A DNA stretch of 64,000 nt from NCBI GenBank assembly GCA_031216915.1, contig JAUFNR010000039.1:238498-302497 (forward strand), read 5' to 3'. A model generated the notes under the pieces. It saw only the letters and a list, made by a program, of their open reading frames with translations. It searched no databases and had not been told where the DNA came from. Position 1 is the first letter of the stretch. Every line of letters begins with the position of its first letter. The position numbers were made by a program, and so were the translations under genes. Positions 1-12,300 of the stretch are shown here, piece by piece. Source of the stretch: Pictodentalium vernedei. Lineage: Eukaryota; Mollusca; Scaphopoda; Dentaliida; Dentaliidae.

Positions 1-667
1 TGACAACTGGCATATGATGGATAACCAGGTTATGGACATGCAACACTCTCCAGTTACCACCACAGCTTGAAACCTGTATCTTTGATGTGCACCTCTTGTT
101 ATATCTTGTTTGACAGGGCATTATATTCAATTAGCAAGGGTTTACTCTATAACCTATTTGCAGCAACATTAGGGACTTAGGGCATAAAAAACTATGCAAC
201 TAAATCACTTTCTTTAGGCCTGGCCTCTGTCTCATCAAATGTTTTGGCACCCAAACACTTTTATTGGCTAAAAAAATATCCAGGTTGGCTATCTGTTTGG
301 CACCAGACATTTGGAGGTCAGCATGAATATCTTACAGTGTTGGAAGTGGAAAATATAGCTATCAGATAGATTCTCTTACAAAAGGTAAAATTAGTGTGAC
401 CAGTGATTCAGACATCGGTTCCAGAAAAGACCTGAAAATATGTTAATGCTCATTGTTGTTCTATATGGAATGAAAAATAGCCTTTCTTTTCGAATGAGAA
501 TTATTTTGAGAGTTACTGTTTTTTGAGTACATCATTGTCTTGTAATTCACGATTCTTATCAACAGATATACCAAGTGATCTACTCTGAATCAAGAATTAC
601 ATTATAATAATGTAATTTTGTTGATATTTTTATTTACTGACAGAATTAAGATAAAAAAAATAAAGTG
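1..667. other. AT-rich non-coding DNA
   Basis: No open frame of note, RNA gene or clear repeat structure was seen. The sequence is AT-rich with short A and T runs. Confidence 0.5.
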
Positions 668-782
668 AAGCAGTCCTTGTTTAATGTGGTAAACTATTTC
701 TGTTCCACTGGTAAAATAGAATCAGTGATGTTGTTTACATATTTAAATATTGAAGCTTTGTAGCTCAACAAACACTTTGAAA

Positions 783-1004
783 ACCCCATAAAGTGGAGCT
801 GTGCTTGTTTACTGCTGTAAATAAGTTTTGCTTTACTGGTAAAATAGGACCTGGAACCAGTGTCTGGTCTGGAAGTCATCTTAAGGGGTCTGCACAGGCA
901 CAAACGATTGGCCAAATTTGACTTCATACCTGTGCTACAGTCATGATGCAGCGAAAGATGCTGAAAGTGTCCTTTAACAGCAGTAAAGAAACAAATAAAT
1001 AAAC
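783..1004 (+). repeat. SINE-like repeat, copy 1
   Basis: The copy carries the family core TTTACTGGTAAAATAGGACC, followed by a degenerate 'GGTGGAAGTCCTCTAAAG' block, a segment resembling CATGCTGCAGTCATGA, and an A-rich tail ending in AAATAAATAAAC. At least eight relatives lie in this window. A partial copy of the head is at 668-722. The fixed core with a short-motif A-rich tail suggests a SINE or SINE-like retroposon. No tRNA-type promoter boxes are evident in this family, so the class is uncertain. Confidence 0.55.
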
Positions 1005-2259
1005 TTTTCACCCAACACAAACAGGAGACAACAAATAAGAATTTTCATTTTTTAACTAAAAGACATCGGAATGAGCTTGACAAGTTTTTATATTAGAGTA
1101 TTTAATATTTAACACCTTTTTGAAATAATAGAAAACTAACTTGCTAATAGGGCATGATATTCAAATTATAGTAGCAATGACAGTATAAAAAACACTATTG
1201 TGGTATACCGGTACACCAGCATACAGTTAAAAAAATCAAGCAAAATACAATGAAATAGGCAACCCCATACACTTACATTAAATAATATTTTCAAGGGTCT
1301 ATTTTAAAAAAATGATTAGCATACTTTCCATAATTTGAATCGATTCATTTTGTGTTTTTTGAATGTAAGAGAATTTCAAGGTGAATACTCCAGTTGAAAC
1401 TGTATTTTAAAAGAGTAAAGCAAATTGCTAGTAGTGACTTATTAGGTCATGTGTGACCTGTGTTCAATGGTAGATATGTTATCCCTATTGGAGGTGCTGT
1501 TACTTGGAAACAATCAAATAGAATGAATGTGTAATGAAAAGTATTGGCTTTATATTTCTTTCGCTCAATGACAAACAGTGATAATATTTTGGAGGCGTCG
1601 TTGATATAGACCTACTGACACAAGGTAACTCTTTACATTTGATGACTTTTATTGTTATGTGAGGGAAAAAAAAGGAAATTGGAAGAACTGATGAAATGGC
1701 AATTTGTACCAAACACTGGACAAGTTGTGCAGTGTTGGGAACAAATGATTCATTTTTGAATAACTGATTGCTTTGCTCTTATTAGTTCCAACCTGTGTGT
1801 CTGGTAAGTGGGGGATTAGCTCATCAACTGTGGCAAATAAACACAGAACAAGGTATAATTTAAGTCCATTTTTATGAATTTCCAAAGTTAAGACAGAAGA
1901 AACAGAAAGGAGCATAAATAAATCATTAACAATGATAAATAATTAAGTTGCCCATTTGTTATCTAAAAGAGACAGGCAATTTTTACCTTTTGCTTTTATA
2001 GAATGTTCAGCATATACTGCAAGGCTTTTCGATTGTATAACTGGGTATAATCATCAAACAGAATGTGGTTTGCAAGTTATAAGATACTAAGGAATTATTT
2101 ATTTAGGCTTAAAAAAAGATGTTTGTTTCCGTTATTTCAAACTGCCAAGTCTAAGTAATTTATTACAATTGCAGAGAAGCAAAAAAAAATGGCTACGTTT
2201 TTGCGGCTTTCTAAATCCTCTCCAAGTTGGACTAGAATCAATTCCAATGATTTTTTTAC
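1005..2259. other. AT-rich non-coding DNA
   Basis: There is no supported gene here. Short open frames occur on both strands but are of chance length and have no domain-like features. Confidence 0.5.
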
Positions 2260-2574
2260 GCCCATTTTGAGAAAAAAAAACGATCGTATTATGGTATACC
2301 GCTGTCTGTCTGTCCATCTACATGTCGTACAATAACTTGAAAACGCTTCAAGCAATTTTTGTAATTTTTTGGTGGAAAGTATATGTTGATGGAAGGAAGC
2401 TCCCTTCGATTTGTGTCACTGTCCGATTTATCATTCCAGAGTTATGGAACCTTATTCGTCAAAATATAAGCAATTTTCCACATGTCGGACAATAACTTGA
2501 AAATGCTTAGAGCAATTTTCATGATTTTTTGGTGGCAAGTATATGTTGATGGAAGGAATCTCCCTTTGTATTTT
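2260..2574 (-). repeat. Two-copy tandem array, 160-bp period, cut by next element
   Basis: ACAATAACTTGAAAA recurs at about 2329 and 2489, and the following bases (GGTGG.AAGTATATGTTGATGG) also recur, giving a 160-bp period. A CTGTCTGTCTGTCCATC stretch precedes it, which is the reverse complement of the (GAC)n-like tract found beside the terminal hairpin of other array elements here. It therefore looks like the 3' part of such an element in reverse orientation. The array stops abruptly where the neighbouring element begins. Confidence 0.6.
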
Positions 2575-4578
2575 TTTAGCTCAACTTTGGCGAAGCCAAA
2601 TTTGAGCTTTTGTCATGGCCCGTCGTCCATCTGTCCGCACGTCAACAATTGGATACGGCTCGGGCTAGAGGCCGTATTTATGAACCGATCTTTACGAAAC
2701 TTCTGGGGTACCTTTGTTATGACCGTGGGACGAGATCGAGTGTTTTTGGGTGCGGTCCGAAATTCAAGATGGCTGCCAGCTGCCATTTTGTACTGACGAT
2801 GCAGAAATCTGTTTTTTGTACAGAACTTCCATATGAAAGCTCTGATTTGAATAATTTTTTGTATGAATGTTTAGTACCATGGGATACATCACATATAATA
2901 CTGGTTTTTTCTCGTGCGTAAATTGTGCAAATTAGACTAATTTTGATGTTTTTTGGTGTTACTTTCAGCACTGTAAGTGCAAATGCTAATACGGCTCGGG
3001 CTAGAGGCTGTATTTATGAACCGATCTTTACGAAACTTCTTGGGTACCTTTGGTATCACCGTGGGATGAGAACGAGTGTTTTTGGGTCCGGTCCGAAATT
3101 CAAGATGGCCGATGGCAGGCATTTTGTACAAAATTAGGTGCAATCAGATTTTTGCACAGAACTTCCATATGAAAGTGCTGATTTGAATATTTTTTTGTGT
3201 GAATGTTTAGTACCATGGGATACATCACATATAATACAGGTTTTTTTCTCGTGCAGAAATTATGCAAATTAGACGAACTTTGATTTTTTTCTGTGCGACT
3301 TACACACAGTAAGTACACATGTCAATACGGCTCAGACTAGAGTCTGTATTTATGAACTGATCTTCACGAAATGTCTTGGGTACCTTTGTTATCACCTTGG
3401 GACGAGAACGAGTGTTTCTGGGTGCGGTCTAAAATTCAAGATGGCTGCCAGTGGCCATTTTGTACCGAAATTAGGTCTAATCAGTTTTGTGTACACAACT
3501 TCTATACAGCTCAGACTAGAGGCCATATTTATGAACCAATCTTTATGAAACCTCTTGGGTACCTTTGTTATCACCGTGGGATGAGAGCAAGTGTTTTTGG
3601 GTGTGGTCCGAAATTCAAGATGGCCACCAGCAGCCATTTTGTTCCAAAATTAGTGCAATCAGTCTTTTGTACAGAACTTCTGTATGAAAGTTCTGATTTG
3701 AATAAATTTTTGTATGAATGTTTAGTAACATGGAATACATCACATATTGTAAGGGGTTTTTTTTCGTGCTGAAATTATGCAAATTAGATGAACTTTGATT
3801 TATTCAGTGCTACTTACACAATGTAAGCACACATGTCAATACCGCTTAGGGTAGAGGCTGTATTTATGAACCGATCTTCACAAAACTTCTTGGGTACTCC
3901 GAGGTGCCAAATAAGAGTGTCGGCACTGTTATTAATTTTGGAGGAAAATTCCAACCATCACTGTTATTTGGTAATGAGATATAGAGCAAAAACGCCATCA
4001 CTGTTATTAATTTTTGATGAATATGCAAGTCATCACTGTTATTCAGCCATCACTAATATTTGGCACCTGAGAGTACCTTTGTTATCACCTTGGGACGAGA
4101 ATGAGTGTTTCTGGGTACGGTCCAAAATTCAAGATGGCTGCCAGTGGCCATTTTGTACCGAAATTAGGTCCAATCAGTTTTTTGTCACAAGTTCTATACA
4201 GCTCGTATTTATGAACTGATCTTCACAAAACTTCTTGGGTACCTTTGTTTTCACCTTGGGACAGGAACGAGTGTATTTTGGGGTGCCTTTGTTATCACTG
4301 CTATGAGAACAAATATTTTTGGGTTCAGTCAGACCCACTCTGGGACTCAAAGATTTTTTTCTAGTTTAGCATCTGACTGTCACCCACCTTTACAATATTT
4401 TACCTATATATTTGTTACAAGCAACGGTCAGTATTTATGTACAGACCGTTACAATACTTTATATGTACCTTTGTTATCAGGTCATTACCTAGATGTTTGT
4501 CATTGCTGTGTCACATACTATACATGTACATGTCTTTGTCTTGACAAGTTGAGCTACAGTGTCATTGACACTTTCATT
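2575..4578 (-). mobile_element. Composite tandem-array element, 336-bp unit (Helentron-like build)
   Basis: One end (2578-2608) is a near-perfect hairpin, AGCTCAACTTTGGC-GAA-GCCAAATTTGAGCT with one mismatch. The other end (4545-4578) is the reverse complement of the head AATGAAAGTGTCAATGACAC. Between them a unit starting near ACGGCTCGGGCTAGAGGC repeats at about 2654, 2991, 3327 and 3841, with a shortened unit at 3506, so the full period is about 336 bp. The same structure lies inverted at 58671-61646. It has no coding capacity. The combination of head, array and terminal hairpin is typical of non-autonomous Helentron-type elements with internal satellites, but that class assignment is inference. 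Confidence 0.7.
3894..4076. mobile_element. 175-bp MITE inside the 336-bp array, TSD GTAC
   Basis: The array unit is interrupted within GGGTACCTTTG. The left terminus is TCCGAGGTGCCAAATAAGAG (3898 on). The right terminus (to 4072) is the imperfect inverse, TCTCAGGTGCCAAATATTAG. GTAC at 3894-3897 is repeated at 4073-4076. Because neighbouring array units show the uninterrupted sequence, the boundaries are firm. The superfamily is not recognised. Confidence 0.75.
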
Positions 4579-5472
4579 ATTTGCAAAAAGGATAAATATT
4601 TACCTATCTGCATTTGAAACCAAAAATTGCGTTTGATATTATATAGCTAAGATACAGTCATGTAGTTACATAGCTTGATTATTTGTTTCTTTCAACTGTT
4701 CTGAAAGATTTCCTTGAAATGGCAGTTGTATTGCTAATTTTATTTGTATACTAAATTACAGATCTTATTCAATCCAGGAAGTCCTGAAGGAGTAGGATTA
4801 AGTAATGGTGAAAGCTGTGAAGAATGTGGTCATAGCGGGGAAGATTTTCAAAAATAACCAAAGAAATGATGGAAAACAAGATTGACTGCAAATAAAATTA
4901 AAACTAAATCCGGTGAATATAATTTATATTTGTTTTCTGTTTATAATTGAACAATATGTCCACTTTAGAGCTCTGCGATACACCAAAATTTCAATGTGAT
5001 ATTGGTACCAAGTCAGTACCAATTTACTGTACCAATGCAGTCTTGAAATACCAGATTTCTGTTCGGTAATTGACACTTTCTGTCAGTTGCTAAAACAATT
5101 TTACAAAAAAATTTTTCAATGAATGGAGACCAAAACACATCCTGAATTCAGTGGTTCTTTGATAGATTACTTAATTTCCATAGGTTTATATAAATACACA
5201 CTTCTCTTGAATCAAACAAATGTGAAGTGCATTAGTCACCACAAGGAAATAGTTTTACAGTATAACCTGTCCATAGAAACCTCCCCTTCTGCCAGACAAA
5301 AGCAGTTGGTCAACACAGGTGGTCTGTCAAGACAAGCTTGACATTTTTGTAAGCCTTGTCAAGCAAAGATGATATGCAATAGAAATGAACGAACTGAAAA
5401 TGTACCTAGAAGAAGAAAAAAAAGTACTTGAATTATTGAATTAATATACTTCTTGTGCTACAGCTGTTTTTT
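4579..5472. other. AT-rich non-coding DNA
   Basis: No gene or clear repeat was seen. Confidence 0.45.
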
Positions 5473-5502
5473 AGCTCGCATGACAGAAAGTCAGGGTGAG
5501 CT
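5473..5502. repeat. AGCTC...GAGCT hairpin, array-element terminus
   Basis: AGCTCGCATGAC and GTCAGGGTGAGCT form an imperfect hairpin preceded by a T run. Similar AGCTCACCTGA / TCAGGTGAGCT termini occur at about 12301, 16775 and 27750. No array is attached here, so it is probably a solitary end or a decayed element. Confidence 0.45.
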
Positions 5503-5562
5503 GTTGTGATCCCTGACCATACATCATCTGTTGTTTGTGATCAACTTGCCCTGCCTCATAGG

Positions 5563-5583
5563 GAGGGGGGGGGGGGGGGGGGT
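5563..5583. repeat. G homopolymer tract
   Basis: This is a near-unbroken run of about 20 G. Similar G or C runs are listed together in the findings. Confidence 0.9.
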
Positions 5584-5840
5584 AGTGGTAAATGCTCCCA
5601 AATTCTAAAAAAAAGTACAGGTACAATGACTTTATATTTGAAACTGAGCTTCTGTTTGAGATGTAGAATCAAGTATGTACAAAATTCATAGGATAATAAT
5701 TGCCTTTGTAATGGGAAGAGCAAGATTTTGGGCCCCACACAAAATTTCTATTTTTTGAACCAATGAGCCTTTTTCAACCAAATTTGGTATGTGGTATTAT
5801 GGAGTTATAAGTACATGATTCAGAAAAAAGCACTGTAGGA

Positions 5841-6072
5841 ACCCTGGGAAGTTAAGCAGTGCTTGTTTACTGTGGTAAACAAGCTCTGTTGAACTGGTAA
5901 AATGGGACCTGGTCACCAATGCCTGGGGTGGAAGTCCTCTAAACTGGGCAATATGGGAACAAATGTCAGTGAGTTGCTGGACTTAACTTTATATCCATGT
6001 TGCAGTCATTGTCAGCCAGTGTGCAGAAATATGTCACTTTGAGCAGCTTTGAGCACCAATATATAAATAAAT
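5841..6072 (+). repeat. SINE-like repeat, copy 2 (best preserved)
   Basis: This is the clearest family member. It starts near ACCCTGGGAAGTTAAGCAGTG and has the paired motif TTTACTGTGGTAAAC. It then has ACTGGTAAAATGGGACCTGG, CACCAATGCCTGGGGTGG, AAGTCCTCTAAA and a tail of CACCAATATATAAATAAAT. Confidence 0.6.
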
Positions 6073-6147
6073 TCAGAAAAAACATTTCCTGTATCCTTGT
6101 TGGAGCCCCAGGCTAAAAATAGAACCATTTTCAAACGCTAATAGTTT

Positions 6148-7824
6148 ACTGTAGCAGGGTTTCCATTAGACCGGCAGCGGGTCTGTCGACGGGACCCATT
6201 CCCCCACTGATCATACTATGATCAGTCAGAAAAGCTGGTGGTTAAAATGTCAAGTACAATGCTGTATCGTAACAACACTCGGGATCCTTTGTTTCCACGT
6301 AATATAGGCATAATTATGTTGTATACTATGCCTACTATTACTGGCGACAACCTGATACCTTATAACCCCCAGGCGAGAGGGGGAAACAAAGTTCAAATCC
6401 TAAACGTCACCTATAAAATTTCAGACTCAAATTGTCGTGTTTGGTCCGAAATTACTGGCTTTTATTTTGAACGATAAATGATGTACTCATTTTGGAAGCT
6501 GTCACTTGTTTCAAATGAGTGTGCAGGCTGCTGTCAGTAGTTGTCTGAAACACGCCCACAACATATAGTTTTCACAGTGGTTGAATATCATCAGAAAGAT
6601 ACTGATTGAACACTGCCACTTTCGAGCGGCGCACAACTCATTGTGAAAGAACACTGCCACTTTCAAGTGTGCACAACTCATTGTGAAAAACGGGTGTTCA
6701 GAAATTAATGAGAAAGTGGTAATTAAAAATAAAAAATAATAAAAACTCTGGTATTTGAGAATTATATAGCAATATAACCAGGGATATGATTTATGACTTA
6801 TTGGTTCAATAAAACATGCTCATTTATCATTTCATCATGCCCTGCAACATGTGAAGTTATGACTTTCAGTGTAAAATCAATTTTTCGAATGTTGCCAAGG
6901 GAGGCAACTATTTTATTATTCATATTTCGCTGTGTAAATTTTATCTAGTCTTCATATTATGATTTTTTTATTCAGTTTGTGTAAAGCTATATTTTGTTTT
7001 ATTTGTAAAAAATGTACATATTTAAAAAAAAAACAGCTATTTTTAAACAGACTATGTTTGTCTGTTTTCAAGGGGGTGGTTTGCAGTACTGATTGATTGA
7101 CATACTTACGTCCATTTCTGGCTTCGACTTTCGAGAGTAACCTGTACAAAAAAAAATGAAAACAACACCGCATGGTTTTCTGTTTGTTATATTCATTAAA
7201 TTGAGGATTAAAACCCGAAATTTGAAAATGAAACCTATGTACAAGATAATTATGAATCAAATTCTATAAAATCGGTAGGCGGTTTCCAAAGAAATGTAAC
7301 ATACCCAGTGGATACGTGTCTTATATCGCCAATTTCAGCCGCATCCCAACGCGACTTGCAAGCACTATTACTCCCCCCCCTCCCCCCCCCCTTCCCCCCA
7401 CACACACACACACTTTGCAATTTATCCACTGCAAGCACCCCCTGGGCTTCTACACGAGTCAGTACGGTAAGTGCATGTGCATGACGTCACTAGTCCGCAT
7501 CATGGTTCTTTTCGAATATTTGTGTTGTTTTGGGTTTGTATTTTTATGAAATCTCCAACCAGATGTAGTATTGTGTGTCCCGTGGGAATTTTGAAGAACT
7601 GTAGGAGGAAAAAATACATATTTTCCACATCAATTATTCAGCATTTTAGCGACCAGAGGCCACCCGAGAGCACCTAAAAATCAAAATTTGCCTGGGGGGA
7701 GAACCCCCACAGACCCCCCTCTATACGCACGTGTTGAAGGCACATGCGGCAGACGCCTTTGGCGTGTGAGTTTCACTTTCTTCAAACTACCGGACATAAA
7801 AATTTTCGGAAACCCTGACTGTAG
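6148..7824. mobile_element. Non-autonomous hAT-like transposon, 1663 bp, TSD ACTGTAG
   Basis: CAGGGTTTCC at 6155 and its inverse GGAAACCCTG ending at 7817 form the termini. ACTGTAG at 6148-6154 is duplicated at 7818-7824. CAGGG-type ends of this kind are common among hAT elements, whose usual target duplication is 8 bp; only 7 bp match here. The interior contains a C-rich tract (7372-7397) and a segment near 7660-7740 (GAGAACCCCCACAGACCCCCC) of a style I associate with old animal DNA transposons. No transposase frame is visible, so it is a deletion derivative. Confidence 0.65.
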
Positions 7825-8063
7825 ACAGCTGCTGGAATAAAAAAATGCTGAGTCAGCATATTTGCAGAAATTTAAAAAAATCTCCAGAATCACTGATCAG
7901 AATCTTTTGATATTTCGGATACAACTTCCGGGGCAGGGGGAGGGGGATACAAATTTGTTAATATTAAGCTACTTGGTTCATGTTTGGGGGATACAAGTTT
8001 GTTAAAATTAAGCTCCTCAGTTCATGTTTGGACAAATTTTACCTTGATGCGATATGAGAAGTA

Positions 8064-8295
8064 CTCTATCAGGCCTGGCCGTTTGAGGGGAGCTATTGCT
8101 CCGGCTCTCCTTGGCTCTCCTAAAGGCAAATTGAGGAGAACTATAATTGCTCTCCTTAAACTGTAATGGCTCTCCTCAATTTTCATATTAATAACCTTGT
8201 ATAATTGATATTAGTGTAGAATAGCTCCCCTGAAACAGATTTAGGAGGGCCATAGTGGCTCCCCTGGATTTTTCAAAAGGTCAGGCCTGCTCTAT
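8064..8295. mobile_element. 220-bp palindromic MITE, TSD CTCTAT
   Basis: The left end is CAGGCCTGGCC (8070 on) and the right end is GGTCAGGCCTG (to 8289). Subterminal AGGGGAGC / GCTCCCCT blocks continue the inverted symmetry. CTCTAT is present at 8064-8069 and again at 8290-8295. The interior holds several CTCTCCT motifs on both strands and no coding capacity. Confidence 0.75.
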
Positions 8296-9984
8296 AAAGA
8301 ATCTTCTTCTCCATGTCGACCAGTCAGATATTCTTGGTCCTTCGATATTTGGGATTGGGAGGGGGCAGACTCAGAGTGTAAGTAACTATCAGAAATGTTC
8401 TAAATTAAAAAAATTGTTTGTTTTCTTGGTTGTACAATCATTTTATGCTTTCTGGAGAGCAGATATGAATTAAAAAGAGATATGTTAAAAGGAAAACCTT
8501 AGCAGTTGAAAAAAAAAACTCTCTAACAGATATGACATAACAATCAATTAATGGCTGCTCTACAGCAGAACAACAAAACAGAATGGTGAAGGAAAGAAAC
8601 TGTCATCTGCGGGTGATGAAACAACCCAGTAGATTTTTATAGAGTAAAACCGATTGGTGCATTATCACATTGATCACTCACAACAGGTAGTCACTAACAC
8701 TAGTTTCAGGTAAGAGGACCCTGCGATGAAACTAGAAAAAGTTTTGTGTTCCTTGAAATCACTGCCATGTACATAATTTGCTTATGCATATACATTGTAA
8801 CAATCACAACTGGATGCATTTAATTTTCTTTTTCAGGAGGTCAATCCATTGTCTTGAAATACAACTGAAAAAGAGTACAGCCGACTGAAGGCAAAATACA
8901 AAGGCAGCATACTGAAATTGGTTAAGAAATAGAGTTCAGAGATGCAACTGATTTGAGTGATGATTTTTGGAAGTCTGGTCAACATTCAAAAGTCAAATTT
9001 TTCAAAGTACATAAACTGGCAATTAATGCCTTCGAGTTAAGAAAGAGAACTTTTGAAGAGTTGTCACATTAAATGCAAAATGAAATCCACAATGTTCTAT
9101 TGTATTGAACAGAAAAAGATAATTTATTGTTTGAATTGAGTCCAAGTCATGGATTGATATCATTGTTAATTTCTGAGGGGCTTTATGTGGAGAAATTTAT
9201 TTATATGCTTAGGGAATTTTTGAAATATTATATTGACATTGAAATACCTGAATGTACATGTTTTCATGAAAAGGTGTAGCTAATGTTTGACAACCAAGAT
9301 CCAATAAATAACTAATAAATATTATGATTTTGAAAGAAATTTACTAGATGGTAGTGTAGTGGAAGAGTATTGTAGTTGGAGTAGCCAATCCAGTGATAAT
9401 GAACTTTGATATAATATAGTTCTCAGTTTGATTTGGCATTCGACCATCTGTCAAGCTCTCAGGCCACCAGTCCAATTCTCTTCACAAGTTGACGCAATTA
9501 TGAAATGCCTGTTTACCCAATACCCATGTTTTGTGGATATTTGTGCACAAACTATCTAAAGTAATGTGACATCCTTGTACTTGCAAAGATATACAGTTAT
9601 TCTTTTGTGATCCAGTTATAGATATTCCAATCAATAATATTCAAATTATCTTGAAAACACTAAGATATTAGTACAATTGGTGAAACCAAGCAACATAATC
9701 ATGAAATTACAGTTGTTGTGAGTCTTAATTTCTGATGGTAATATCATCAAACAACCGGTCAAATTAAGTCTCTGATGAACAACATTTCTTATACTGATTC
9801 TAAGAAAATGAATCTTTATGGTATTTTATTGAATATGCTCATCTGGAATATTTCACTTGGTTGGAAAAGCATACCTAGGGTTTGATTTTCCAATCATCTA
9901 ATGTATTCCAGGCGATTGAATTTAAAAAATGCCAACTGAAATATTGATTAAATCGGAACATACGTGATGGGCTATTTGAACGCT
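8296..9984. other. AT-rich non-coding DNA
   Basis: No gene, RNA or array was recognised. Open frames are short and unremarkable. Confidence 0.45.
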
Positions 9985-11220
9985 AGACTGGTTTCAAGTG
10001 AAAACAGGTTCAGGGCAATGTCAAGATGGAAGCTGTCGAATTTCATTGAAAAACATGACCGCCAGTAGCCATCTTGGATTTGGATATAAACTTCCAACAA
10101 TTCCTTTAGCACACCCTACATGCCACAGCTCTCACTCGCACAGTCCCAAATTTCACATGTGGCTTTGGGGCAATGTCTTGTTGGGAGTTACAAAATTTGT
10201 TCAAATTTCCTTGAAAAATATGGCCGTCAGTGGCGATCTTACATTTGGTATATAAATTGTCAACAATTCCATTAGCACACCCTAGAGGCTGCATTTCTCA
10301 CCCGATCTTTTCTCAAATTTCATATGTAGATTTGGTGTGATGTTTGGATGGGAGCTATCAAATATTTCTGAATTTTGTTAAAAAACATGGCTGCAAGCAA
10401 ACCATCTTCGATTTGGATATAAATTCCATTAGGTATCACAGAACTAAATGTTTTCTCATAGGCAACCATTATAACTTTCAGGCAAAAAAAAAATATGATC
10501 GCATCACTTTAATTTGGGCATTCAAATATCTTTGTCAAGTATAGCCCTTCAGACAACTTTTTCTGACCCCAAAACAGGGGGTCATGCGACAAATAAGAGA
10601 GAAAAATTAAATTAACAGCAAGGGAAGTACTGGTCATGTGCACATATTTTTCAGGGAATTCCGTACAAAAACTCCCGAAATGTAAATTATATTTTTTAGA
10701 TCCAACCCTCTTTTTTTATCTGAAATATTCATCAGTAATGCTAGATGTCAATAGAATGCTTCAAACATTTATTGAAACAATTTATTTTCCCAAGGATGTT
10801 TATTTTTTAGAGATTGCATCACTTCTGAGTACAACATTTCAAGGCGGGTATTTCTAATTCAAATATTTAGTTCAGTGATACCATTAGCACACCCTGCAGG
10901 TCTCATCGCTCACCTGATCTTGTTTAAATTTCATATATAGCTTTGGTGCGATGTCTAGATGGAAGCTATCAAATTTTTCTGAATTTTGTTGAAAAACATG
11001 GCTGCTAGCAGCCATCTTAGATTTGGCATATAACTTGTCAACAATTCCATTGGAAGACCGTACAGGCCACATCCCTCACCCATCATTTTTAAATTTATGT
11101 ACCTTTGGTGTGATGTCTAGATGGGAGCTATCAAATTTTTCTGTCAGTGGCCATCTTGGATTTGGCAAAGAATTGTCAGCAATTCTATTAGCAGACCCTA
11201 CAGGCACACCTCTCACCCTA
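9985..11220. repeat. Degenerate tandem array, 140-170-bp unit, split by a MITE
   Basis: CAACAATTCC(A/T)TTAGCACACC recurs at about 10095, 10261, 11039 and, degraded, 11177. Shared unit text includes GGGAGCTATCAAATTTTTCTG and AACATGGCTGCNAGCNGCCATC. Units are 70-90% alike by eye, so the array is old. It is interrupted by the element at 10432-10883. Confidence 0.7.
10428..10887. mobile_element. 452-bp MITE in the array, TIR GGTATCAC, TSD ATTA
   Basis: The left end is GGTATCACAGAACTAAAT (10432 on). The inverse ATTTAGTTCAGTGATACC ends at 10883, with one mismatch. ATTA flanks both sides (10428-10431, 10884-10887) within the array motif CCATTAGCAC, so the empty site is known. There is no coding capacity and the superfamily is unassigned. 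Confidence 0.75.
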
Positions 11221-11458
11221 CCTTTTTCAATTTACAGTTGGGTCTACCACTCCCAAGACAAGATAACACTTCAAGGACACACTTCATCATGTCCCATCAT
11301 TAAGGTCAGTTCCATTTAGAGTTTTTTTTTTTTAGGGTTGGGGTGGAGTGCATGTCTTACTCTTCCGACATTTCTTGTTTTAATTTTTTTCAGTTGCACA
11401 TAACAGTTCAACACAAAACCAATTATTGCAATGTATCCCACTTGCTGTAAAGTTCATG

Positions 11459-11956
11459 GAAAATCAGGGCATTAAATTAACCCTAGGAAATATGCACTGC
11501 CAAGGTATTTGTCGACCTAAATCCATTTTCCCGGGTAATAAATTTGCCGAGGCATTTTAATGAATGTTGCGATTTTTAAGCATATGTTCAATTTTAGGGA
11601 ACACCTAACTTTAAGGATTATCTCATTAAAAATTTGTTTTGAGGTTGATTTTGATGTTGATATATCAATGTTTATTCTAAACATAATTTGCAGTGTCTGA
11701 GATTTGAGGTAAATTCACTGAATGCATTGAAACCATCTCATGATCTGTCCAGTTGACAGGCTATTGTAGTGTGTTAAAAACAAAAGAGCATCAAACCCAA
11801 TTTTGTTGATTTAATGTTTCTTGAACTAATATATAAACCATAATTTACTTTATTCAAAATTGCCAAGGCAAATGGTGTTGTTTGACGAGGAAACACCATT
11901 TTCCCAGTCAATTTTTTTGTTGTGGCAAAGTTTCCTAATTAAATGCCCTGGAACAT
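11459..11956. mobile_element. 486-bp MITE with CAGGGCATT termini
   Basis: The left end is CAGGGCATTAAATTA (11465 on). The right end is TAATTAAATGCCCTG (to 11950). Flanks GAAAAT (11459-11464) and GAACAT (11951-11956) look like a 6-bp duplication with one change. Matched subterminal GCCAAGG / GCCGAGG motifs recur inside. It is hAT-like by its CAGGG end only. Confidence 0.65.
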
Positions 11957-12300
11957 AGACTGATACTATGTCATGCATGGAGATGAGCAATAACTTCTAT
12001 TTTCAAATAAAATATGTTAAGCAATGTTTCCATCAATGGACTACTTAAAGACATGGGATTATTTTGTTGAAGCTTTGGTTTCACTTCATGAGTTTTTTTT
12101 TAAAGAATTCAAGTATTTATCTCCAGGTGGAACTTCCAGTGAAGGATTGTTTAAGTTTCTAATAGTAGGGTATGTGTGAAAGAGATCAAGACATTTCAAA
12201 TTCTCTTCATCATAATCCCAGGGAGCTTGTGAGAGAGGTGAATTGTGTCCATATTTTTACACCTGATTGAAGAATTGAATAGTACCATTGTTTTTTTTTT

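Noticed and set aside
2482..3772. Short frames in the 336-bp array (104-133 codons)
   Set aside because: They recur with each unit, are broken by indels, and also appear on the opposite strand; they are shadows of a non-coding repeat.
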